64,000 nt of DNA, from contig JABANP010000030.1 in the NCBI GenBank assembly GCA_013115135.1, positions 1-64,000 on the forward strand, given 5' to 3'. The notes below the pieces were generated by a model. It was not told the DNA's origin, made no database searches, and worked only from the letters and a program-made list of their open reading frames with translations. The position numbers and the translations under genes are program-made. Origin of the DNA: Perkinsus olseni. Its lineage: Eukaryota > Perkinsozoa > Perkinsida > Perkinsidae. Shown piece by piece: positions 12,401-20,600 of this stretch (position 1 is the first letter of the stretch; every line of letters begins with the position of its first letter).

Positions 12401-12855
12401 ACGACAACAACTCTGACGAAGCCATCCAGTACGTCAAGAGACTGATCATTGCCCCCATCAAGGATGAAACCACCGTCCAACAACTCCGTCAAGGAATGGC
12501 ATTATCACTCCGGCAGTATCTACGACTGACCCGACTACCTCACCTCAAACGCCATGATGGTCCCACAAGATACCAGGTTCCGATTGATCATCCTTCAAGT
12601 CGGCTCAAGTCTGGTGATCCTTGCTACTACTGGCGCCCTCGTGCTCACAAGCTGTCTTCCAGCTGGTTACCGGCAACATTCATTGCCCGACTTCCCGACA
12701 CCAACTTCGCAGTTCTGCAGAAGCCCAGTGGTCAGCGTATAACCGAGTATTTCTTCAATGTAATGTGCATCCGCACCTCCGAGGAATTATCTACTTCTAC
12801 TACTACCACCACAGCTTCCCCCCAGCACCTGACTACTACCACCACTGCACACTAG
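6412..12855 (+). CDS. Element 1 gag-pol polyprotein (2147 aa)
   Basis: One continuous frame encodes the whole retrotransposon polyprotein. The N-terminal ~600 residues are a low-complexity Thr/Pro/Asn/Ser-rich gag region. Three CCHC-type knuckles follow at about residues 630-690 (CFRCAQPGHRANSC first). An aspartic protease DTG lies at about 852. The reverse transcriptase has an IEDLSKAF block at about 1217 and HVDD at about 1287 in place of the common YVDD. RNase H acidic motifs start at about 1475. The integrase shows an HHCC finger at about 1757-1796 and a plausible DDE triad at about 1824, 1882 and 1916. A run of Asn codons lies near 11377-11400. The chosen ATG lies in the 5' LTR; the next in-frame ATG is far downstream. 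No frameshift separates gag from pol. Confidence 0.93.
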   Translation: MSSSQANKEDRSPEQDFYSPESLLSSEKTESTLRRSGRLQGHLPPPDSSIITRAHSSAEVVQLANNEQATKTTNAAVPGTEANTNVHNNTSDEPTLEPPKTSSSPPDDNINNNDKLPHNTPGDNGNPPNDTAANHDKLPHVPLVNNDHGEPPFAEAIDEELQDAIPQRSQPSTTTTTTTAQPRAPHLRLLRPRTSPPGSSDIVFRSLSSAQHAHQHHSTPGAAPGNQVTVCNTTAPSTATVLQPQSVDTALRRGSSIHPLVDLTTTTTPTPNPSDTTTIAALHAVTDALTNITDRLVKLEEKSDAPTTTNFADIANNATSTRTVTTALTAPTRISPTVTATCLDSHDDNLHNDALTKAMLTAGRIRPTPDSQLFSGSSDKNVETFLHEVTSDFRYILSDANMKIALLLSSMSQPTIAHVTSLYSAKFGAITEAGGIEANTFLARLIEVLREAYTTSTAHMDARLSWESLLLQGHASFVDFINNFQKLRTEVGALRGRIIEPSEALGRLWGCLPPSLREWASDYLPPPSGQDLTERELQYYITRLRNHCQHGSYHLMTTTMTSSTALDSPTATTLATTTPNYPITHTSSTTSSTTQAPPVNIHNNAQALTVTTRPPASSPQPQPRAQNNNCFRCAQPGHRANSCPAPQPLNHQRRCKRCGHSKHTTAQCTRPTSVQCVRCRRVGHLASICLQSHCSPQAESSPRPDDPTSTSTTAPQSSPPTSTTSTSATQGTQSTERVHQPCDQAPLPQCYAECALTTSPTSQPDQAPRVDNDQVIIATCPATLAPVNSTAPLPTTPQPTANGNCDSLLRESHVAEAPVLTMSTDDQPGALYTDFNFLSNNSTPHKVRVMVDTGSSRSYISLMTLRHCLQQRLVHSYRRTTPLTILTANGATFSSAVQAQLLLNTRQGPRPVWLHCADHLINDILIGVDLLLDLDIMILMAKRQPLLRTQVGPLRDSIVKLVDTKKCKAAPKESAPEIYSGVAADGELPVLRPISNSPEAQATSSSTPFPTTTTTTSTTHSTNADPTVCQPPAAQSIPTPSYDLANYVADFFTTIVAHTAVEGLKTHDNIADSDPCPSPSTAVDTLTVVPQPDGTFKHYHRLPWKSTARPSTSLKGVQARTEAQLRRLSPHDYQHYDDCIEDLLQRGAIRRLQPTESPHWAMCHFGVQGHALSTTPLRPVFTGTQIGKFLQRPKGNVTINVVNPLLLLRTNAHYHIEDLSKAFYSMYVFADEELWLCFWHRRAWHCFMKCPMGIAPSTAFLATSLDAILTDLQRHHYARPIPTITHVDDITQVFRSKQEREETHDLNVKHFGNHHFHINNTKRLTDDSRRERALGVWIDENDAITLYSIPPLGNFDSAEYDPVKDRRPPLPLNDADLDLDHDTTSSEPLTLQQAFSYVCGCYDPLGLAAETTTRQRILLRQTLALGLTNNDKVPADISLQLLQCRRHLCNMKPQPRHVAPYLDANDNPIYFACVDASSQAVGLTITARGHDRVIAHSLLVPRSKALWTVVRLELQAIILSIPYIDQFVDAFKHNHKLPRVIICSDSLVNVQRLNSTRDPSGDLNNWDKSNIHKARQLLSQRGYQLRHLKGTANPADPISRGLPVQLRCDADPKYYDSAYLQEWIINFVDSTHSNSAPTCAVTSANVTSDDSDDTDNNNNNNNNDQVNPVVVSLPQVGYSIDVLKTAQHSDPHISAIIASLGNRQQLLNLRVQLKYYFLDSDGLLRYYPHHEKLPRLQADCPVVIPSSGAKALWSRLHEAHNHPGSGSGLRRLQRLVIWHRMPRDVRRWTSQCVICLRSRRERQAMNTVNKFRVKSTRPLEVLNIDYCGPYHGTSGSPVALVAVCAATGFVYGRLLPDRKLATLIHYLFLLFNENGYPSILCCDRDSTILAAADHLASWGITVATIPAYSVKLAWWERVHRQLHDHMRCYLLHQQAALQQNGNPTPPPPTYADTEKALASSIMAINETPHGPGGLGVTPNMMVHSNGDAMLPKSLVLNDNNSDEAIQYVKRLIIAPIKDETTVQQLRQGMALSLRQYLRLTRLPHLKRHDGPTRYQVPIDHPSSRLKSGDPCYYWRPRAHKLSSSWLPATFIARLPDTNFAVLQKPSGQRITEYFFNVMCIRTSEELSTSTTTTTASPQHLTTTTTAH

Positions 12856-13009
12856 ACAACTAGCACGACTACAAGGCCAAAACTGATACTAACCCCGCTC
12901 CCACAACTGCAAGTCCAAGGCTGATATTTTTGATTCTGATGATTGATGATGATGACAGGTGAGTATATTCTGTGTACTATTATCTTTTCTTTTTCGCTCC
13001 CCCGGGAGC

Positions 13010-13234
13010 ATGGTGATTCTCTGTGATAATTACGTCGCTCCGCTGAGCGCATCTCACATCTCGCTCACCCTGCGGAAACGCTCAATTAAGAAACGCATGG
13101 ATAAGCCGACTAACTATCTGTATTTGTGCAACAACTATAACTCCATTCACTCCATTTCCATCTATGTCGAGTTCCCAAGCTAACAAGGAAGATAGATCGC
13201 CCGAGCAAGACTTCTACTCGCCCGAATCGCTACT
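13010..13234 (+). repeat. Element 1 3' LTR
   Basis: Exact copy of 6258-6482. The polyprotein ATG is repeated at 13164, and that frame closes at a TGA at 13243-13245, just past the right target duplication. The sequence before this LTR is not a clean polypurine tract. Confidence 0.95.
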
Positions 13235-13243
13235 GGGGCGGGC

Positions 13244-14163
13244 ATGAGCAGGCGCCACCGGCTGTGGCTCATCTTGATCTTTCTCGCCGTATTATCCTTT
13301 GCTTACCCGTATTGCAACTCCGCGAGCAGATTTATCTTAGCAGTAATGTCAGTAGCAGCAGCTGACCCAATGGGCGCCAGCTCTCCTGATGATGCCGACT
13401 TCCAAGACTGTGACAGTGTGGATGCGAGACGAATGGAGGAAGAGTCAATTCAAGAAGATTCGCCAGCTGGATCGGCATCAGTAGTAGTAGGCGGTAGTAG
13501 GCAGAAGGGCGATGATCGAGAGCATGAGCGCTCGGATAACGGCGAAGTGAAACAGGAGAAGGAGGCTGTCAATAATGGCGGCAGCGGCGCCGGTGACGCT
13601 GGTGAATCGCCAGCGAAGGGTGGGCACTCTTCGACGGACGTTGAGACACCCACCGGGACAAAAGCTGCCGATGGGATGATTCGAGCTGACGGAGTAGAGC
13701 TAGGCGGCAAAGCAGACGTGCAAAAAGATAATCACGACAGAGCTGTGCATGAGGGTGAGGTTCCGGACCCCGTCAGCGCAATACCAGTGATGCCCCCACC
13801 CAGTGACTCTTCTGTGAACGAAAACGGTAGTGGTGGGGAGCCCGCGAGGCTTTGTGGATGCCACTGGTAGGTTTCCCACCACTGGGAGAGGATCCGGTGG
13901 AAACCGAGAAGAAGATGAAAAAGCAGATGACTTGGGGAGAAACATGGCGGACCTTAACTCTGGCTCCGAGAGCTGCTGGGGTTATGATGAAGGTAATATG
14001 GTAGGACAGGGTCTCCTGCGCTGTGCTGCCCTGGGAGTGTCCTAAAGTTTCGAGTAGCGTCCCGTCGTGAACGAGTGCCCTCGCGCGCCCTCATCGTCTA
14101 TGAGAATGCTCTGCTCTATCGCCGTACGGTCGGTATTCACACGGCGCTGAGGAAGTTACCTGG
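13244..14163 (+). CDS. Signal-peptide/acidic protein exons, probable 5' end of the hydrolase gene
   Basis: ATG 13244 opens a basic start followed by a strongly hydrophobic stretch (LWLILIFLAVLSFAY), a signal peptide or signal anchor. About 150 residues rich in Asp, Glu, Gly and Ser follow. I infer exons 13244-13826, 13871-13992 and 14048-14163. The 44-nt first intron and the phases (1, then 0) fit, giving a basic second-exon segment with EKKMKKQMTWGETWR and a third exon ending TALRKLPG. The exit phase is 2. The start codon is part of the minisatellite unit split by element 1, so all native upstream sequence now lies 7 kb away. The link to the hydrolase exons at 14695 is inferred from order and strand only. 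Exons between 14164 and 14694 are unresolved. Confidence 0.55.
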
Positions 14164-14694
14164 GTGACTCTTCTCATGGAATGCCTGGAACGAAACTGGG
14201 CTTGACTTGTGATGCTTTGCTGGGGGTCAGGTTCCGATTCGACGAATGTTCCGGAAACCGAAGAGACGAACGTGGAACACCCAGATGGAAACGTACTCGG
14301 GAACGGGGATGCGCGACAGGCACGCGCGACTTATCAGCTGGACGCGTCTTCTAGATACGTTAGTGTGATGAGGTCAGCGGGGAAAAACGCACCCCGGCAC
14401 GACTTGCGAGCAGTCCGAGCTATCGCCAATACGACCGTCCCTAACGTCCTTCTCCCTAGCGGTGTGGTGAGATCCCTCACTGCCTTCTAGTGATCAGCGG
14501 CTTGCTTCTGTTCAGTTCCGATGCAAACAGTATATAGCCTTTCAAGAGCGAGACATGGGGAATCGGCTGCACCAACCCGTTAAAATAGGCATGCCGTCCG
14601 ATGAACGTTCAATAAGTGAATCCACGCCTCGGTAGATTGGATATGGCCAAAGAACGTCACCCCAGACCGAGATCAGAGCAGCCATGTTCTCAAG

Positions 14695-17600
14695 GAGTGC
14701 CCCACAGCAGAGGAGCTACAGCACAATACAGTCATCTTGTAGCATTGCCTGTTACGTTATTGATTGGACTCCGTCGTCGACTAATAGATACGTCCACGGT
14801 GGCGGCTTCTGCATGTGTAGTAGCGGTACACACCGCCATCTCCTCTACACTCTAGCGCTTAAGACTGAAGAGTGCATTTTGTGAGTTACGGGGCCCATCT
14901 CGTGAGCCTCGGACGGGGTATCCCTTCAGATTGTTGAAGATGACTCCTTGGGAACACAATCGGGAATGTTTGAGTGGAAGAAATAATCCAACTGAGAGAA
15001 TAGCAATAATCATCTCTACAGTGTCAATCATCGACCAATACTTATCAATATCATAGTGCTACCAAAATGGGAGGGTATCTTGCCGTTACGATTCTGTGTG
15101 ATATCGGGCGAGCGATGTCACACGTCAACATTATCATCCTTTAATGCTCTGTTGCGAGCTTGCAGACGCGCACTCCTTCTTGGTGAGCTCGCACGTCCTT
15201 CGTCGAGTATACACACCGGGGGCTCATCGACCTTGTCAAGTTGGATTAGGTCTTCGGATGTAGCAGCTGGATCGATAGCGGTCTCGGTGGGTGTGTCGAC
15301 GACCTTCAAGTTATGGAGTAGTTCCGGAACTCTGCCTCCTTGGGCGCTTTCCAGAAGTAGCACATGATGAGACAGTGCACGAACGACCTTAAATGGGCCT
15401 ACCCATTTGGGGCCAAGCTTCATGCGGTTGGGGTTATACCGATAGACCAGTGAACCCGGGAGGATAGTCTGCCTCAGCCTCCGCCACTTCTTCTGTAGGT
15501 AGCTCTCGGCCCGAGAGTGTCTGCGCCGCCACTCTAGTGTGAACTGAGCCAGTGATTCCAGTTTCCGGGCGGTCTGCTCATCGATATAGGACTTGAGCTT
15601 ATCGAAGCTGGAATCAGATAGGGCGGCAAGGCCAGGCCACAGCTCTACAGCAGATTCGTACTCTTCCTTGATGTTCTCGTCTACCCTCGCCATAGAGTGT
15701 ATACGAGGCGACATAATATACATACATTCGTGGGGAGATACTGGGAATGTCGGTGATAGGGGGGTCACGTTGAATTGTCGGACGGCCTCCAAGACTGCCA
15801 CCTCCACGTCGTCTCTGCTGTCGACTCTCTGGTGATCTAACAAGGCTTTCAGGCCGTCGTTGATCGACCGGTGGACGATCTCGAAGAATCCCGAGTAAAA
15901 CTCGGGGTGAGAAGGAAGTAGGAGATGTACCACGTTCCACTCTTGAAACTTGCGCTTCGCGAACTTCGACGAGAGGTTGGATCCTTTATCAGTGAAGCAC
16001 ACCTTCGGGAAGTCTGAGCCAAGGAAGAGTAGAGCCAGCTTGTGCATAATCACGGCGCTTGAGAACTCCCAGACTACCGATGACCTACAGTACCCAGTTA
16101 TACTGTCTGTTATGGTCACCACCGCAAACTTATCGGTCTCATGAGAGCCGTAGCGGATGTTCATTGGGCCTTGTATGTCCACCGCACACACCTGCCAGGG
16201 GAGGAACTTTAGACCAGCAGGTCTAACCGTACCAGAGCTTGTATTGAATGATCGCAACCCCTTGTATTGTAGGCAGAAGTCACACTTCTTTATAACCTTG
16301 GATATGCAGGTGCCGAGGGACGGAGAGTAGAGCCACCGGGATAGTACGGCCTTGACTTTCTCAGAACGCTTGTGCCCTATCTTGTCGTGTACCCGCCATA
16401 CAACTTCTTGTAGGTAGGTGGCCATGTAGGGGAGGTAGTACTTCGGTTTGCCATTTGTACATAGGGTATCGCCAAGGGTACTGTATAAGATCCCGTCTCT
16501 GATCAATAGTTGCCGCAGGTCAGGGTGGTTGGGCTCGGCTTCAACTCTGGCAATCAGTAGTTTAGTACGCGGACAGGTCTGTTGCGACTTCCGTACCTCC
16601 TCTGGGTCAACGTAGTCGTCGACCGAGTCCGAGGGGATGGGGGAATCATCGACAGACTTGAGGATATCCGAGGCGTCTAGGCCAGATAGAGTGATGAAGT
16701 TGAGTTGCTGGCAGTACGGTCCTAAGGCAGCCAGGTCCTCTCCCTCGTCCGTGGGTGCCTTCGGGTCAAAGTACAGGCCCAACTCTGTGGAAGTGGATGA
16801 TCTCATACCCTTCACCACCTCCTCTGCTGGCATGGCGGTCATCAGTGCGCTCTTGCTGTTAACATATGCCCTAGAAGGGGCGTCGGCGGGGTTGGAATTG
16901 GACTTGATGTGATGTGCAGTGACATTCCATTTGTGGAGGAGGTTCTTGCAGCGGCCTACTAGTCGGCGTTCATGGGGGGTCATGTCTCTGGTCGTCTCCC
17001 TTCTCAACCGGTATAGTAGTGCCTGACTGTCGGTGTATATCTTCTTGACTTCTGGATAGATGCCCATCCTAGTGAGGCAGATAAGAGTCTTGTCCAAATG
17101 CTCACAGGCGAGGACAAAAGCTTCTGTCTCTCGTCTGGGAGTACCCCACCTGAGTATCTCATCACAGGTGAACAGCTTAGCCCTTGAGGTTGTACGATGG
17201 CCACATCTGTCCCGGATATCACAGGCCTTTACATCACCGCTTGAGTCGGAGAAGGCGTTGACCTCAGAGAGATCCAGAGCTCGACGTTGTGATATATCGT
17301 TGTCGGTGATCTGAGATAACCACAATCGGAGGGCTGCTCTGGCGCTGTCGGGTAAGGTGCCGTCCCAGTTCACCAAGCTTAACGATCGGCATAGTCGTCT
17401 AGCTGCGACGGCGACTTCCGTCGCGAGTCCCGTTGGGTCGTAGAATGACGATGTTGCCGATACCAAGTCTGCTTTGGTGGAGTGGGGGTTGTTCACGACT
17501 TGAAGAACGGACCCAGGGGTAGTCTTCAGCACTGGTGACAGAGAGTCGAGCTCCTTGGACCACTTCAGTCCGAGGAATGGCGCATGGTCCGGCGTAGGGA

Positions 17601-20600
17601 TCTCGCAGCTTGGATCGTACTCTTGCTGTGTCGCCGCCGGGATGTTGGTGAAGACCTTAGATTCATGAGAAGCGATCCCATGAGCTTGAGCAAGGGTGGC
17701 GGATGTGTGATGATCACTGAGGCACTTCTTAGGGTCGTCGTCGCAGGAGTGATAGTCGTCGACGTACAGCTTCAGGTTGTGTAGCGCCTTCGCCGCCTGG
17801 ATGGTTGCCATGGCTCTGTCGAGTCGGCCGTCGGCCAGCGCTCGCTCCCAGTTGATGCAGAACTGCGTCCACATGTGTCTCCATGGTTGCGGTACAGCAT
17901 CGGCTCCTTTGTCACCACTATATGCTAAATGGAGATGCTTGATGGCTTCGACTCCTTGTGACAACCCAGCGCCGGAGAAGTTGAGACCGAACCCGACCCT
18001 ATGCCAGATATACGCCTGTTCGACGCATATCGCGCCGAGCTTCTTAGCGTCTCCGCAGTGTAAACCAATCGAATGATAGGCCTGAGCGAAGTCACCGACG
18101 ACGAAGAATTCCGCTGAGCGCAGAGACAGTAGATTGTAGAACAGCGTCATGTGCGTGTCGTCGTAGGGTGGAGAAGCCTTGGAGGTGAACTTGCGAAAGT
18201 AGCTGCCATCGACTACCAGACGCACCTTCCCTTTTCCCTTGTTCCAGACGCCGAACATGGGCATAGCAGCTTCAATTACCGGGAGGTCTTGTGGTGTGGA
18301 AGAGTCTTCGCCTATAACCCGTGCCTTAGAGATGTAGCCACAGGTAATTAGCTCCTCTACCTTCTTGGCGACTTCGCGTTGGTGGACAGGTGAGAGAGAT
18401 TGATGAGCTCGCCAAGCCTGGGCAAAGGCGCGTTTCGTCTCAACCACACCGGGAACATAACCTTGCTCTTTCCAGGGTGCACGAACTTGTAGCCGTCCTA
18501 GAGGAGCATCTCGAGAAGGCGGCCCGAGCTCGAAGTAGAGGAATGTAGCCTCGGGCCTCTCACCATCTTTAGTATCGGTGGTTCTCACGACCGTCTTGTC
18601 CCCCACAGAGTCGTCCAATATGTCTTTGAGCAGAGATGAGTCCACAATGCTATAGGACCAATCCGGAGTGGGACCAGGGTAAGACTGGTTGTGTTGGTCG
18701 CATCCACGAAGGTCAATATTAACCCCGACATAGTTGGCAGACTCAACGTGCTCAACATGCTGCGCGTCCTCGCCGCTCGAGTGGAGTTCCTTATAGGTAG
18801 GGTCATGTACCACATAGTGCTTGGTGAGCCCGGCCTCATCGAGGCAGGATAGAGCGTGGGAGGCAGCCTTGCCGATCAAGAGAATATCACGGCCTGTGCT
18901 TGTAGATAGCCATACCACATCACTGCCTCCAGAAGACAGTGCAGACTTGGGGATGATCAGGTCGTGGCAGCCTCCGGGGAGATGGTAGATGACACAGTTG
19001 CGGAGGACGGTTCCATCGTCTAAGTGAACATCTCTCACGGTGTATTGGCTTATTGGAGAGCCATTGTTATCCGAGTCTGCCGGGTTGGCAGCCAAAGATG
19101 CAACACACTGGCAGTTCTTGGTCTCGAAGTGGGGGTCTAGCTTCTCGGTTTCCCACCAGTGTGAGCTGGCAAAGAATGCCGTAGCGCCCGAGTCAATCAT
19201 GCCTCTCCGACGAGGTTGGCCATCCGGAGCTCTGTTAGGACCAGTTGTGACGTAGTAGAGGAAGCGCAGCTTGCTGTGGAGTGTCGGTGATGCCGGTGTT
19301 TCCAGGATAATGGCACTATTCTGCTCTATATGAGTAGGCACCGGTCTTTCCTCGGAAACCAGACCACTCTGCTCAGTGGTAGACTGTGGCTCTGATGATG
19401 ATGGTTCTTGTGGTGGGCGAGGGTGAGCACGAAGACATGCTCGGGCAAGATGACCAGGTGTGCCACAACGATCACATCGTTTGTGCCTAGGATTGGATCC
19501 GGGGCATCTGGTGCGTTTTGGATGGTAGAACCCGCACCAGTTGCACCTATTGGCGGAATCCGTAGGGGATGGTGCCGGACAGTGCTTCGCGACATGATCA
19601 CCGTCACATACACAGCGTTGACACCGAGAGCTTAGAATAGGCCCATTGCGTGAGTCCACCTGCTCTGGATTCAGCCCCAGAGGGATCCCCGTACCAGTAC
19701 CAGGGCTTGTACCACCGGTGGGAGGCGCATGGTTAGTAATAGGCTTCGCGGACTCTACGGCAACGGCGACTTTCGCATGAAAGACTTGTTTGCAGCTGTG
19801 CCACCTCTTGCACCATCTCCTGCAGTAGGCCTCCATTTGCTCGAGGTCGTCAGAGATATCAACGTGTGTATCCAATAGTTCTCTTAGCTTGTCGGGCATG
19901 GCTTTGTGGAGCCGATGAGCAATCTCATAGTCTGTGAGAAATGCACCACGGGCTTCTGCGTACCGTCGACCAATAGAGTACAGGCGTGACAAGAAGTTGT
20001 CGAATGACTCTCCTTCCTCGAGGCATAGTGCTTCCCAACTAGACTGAAAGTCTCTCTGGTGGTGTCCATAGGTGGCGTCTAGTCGTTCCCATATCCAGCG
20101 GAGCTTGAGCTCATCAGATAGACTGTGGCCTGCTCTGGAGGCCCTAAGATATACCTTGCTCTCAGTAACTCCCCAGATAGATGGGTGTAGTTGGCCGGAG
20201 AGGAATTCCAGCCGAAGAAAGGTTGGGGCACGATTGTAGATAGGCTCGGTCTTGATGCGCTCTCTGAATTCTTGGTAGCCGACGACATCGGCGTCCCCAG
20301 ACCATTTGTGACCGAGTATAGGTTCTGTGGATCGCACCTTGGTGATCGTCTCAACCTCGCTCAAATCGTTGAGAAACGGTAGGGTAGGTGCTGATGACCG
20401 GCGACCCGGGGGAGGTTCTTGAGGAGAATGTTCTGCTCCAGTTTCATCTCTCCCAGTCCTAGAGAGTGGAGTGATAAAGGAGTTGGGCTCGATGTCGTCC
20501 TTACACCCTAGAACCGAGTTGGGGAGGTGGTCCAACGATAAGTTGTGGCGGGCCAACAATGCCATGAGTTCCTTTTGGAAGGCTTCGACGTCTTGTTGCC

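Larger units (their letters stand above)
6258..13234 (+). mobile_element. LTR retrotransposon, element 1 (BEL/Pao-like gag-pol)
   Basis: This element has 225-bp direct LTRs with no difference found by eye, flanked by a 5-bp duplication GGGGC (6253-6257 and 13235-13239). It carries one uninterrupted gag-protease-RT-RNase H-integrase frame. Identical LTRs and an intact frame indicate a recent insertion. The LTR ends are ATGG...TACT rather than the usual TG...CA, and no TGG-type primer binding site follows the 5' LTR. The domain order fits BEL/Pao and Ty3 elements; the class is inferred from RT and integrase motifs and would need a tree. Confidence 0.92.

Noticed and set aside
6258..13234. Classification of element 1 as a retrovirus with an env gene
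   Set aside because: No second ORF lies between the integrase end (12855) and the 3' LTR (13010); the space is too small for env.
13164..13245. Start of a second polyprotein copy in the 3' LTR
   Set aside because: It is only the LTR duplicate of the first codons and stops at 13245 just outside the element.
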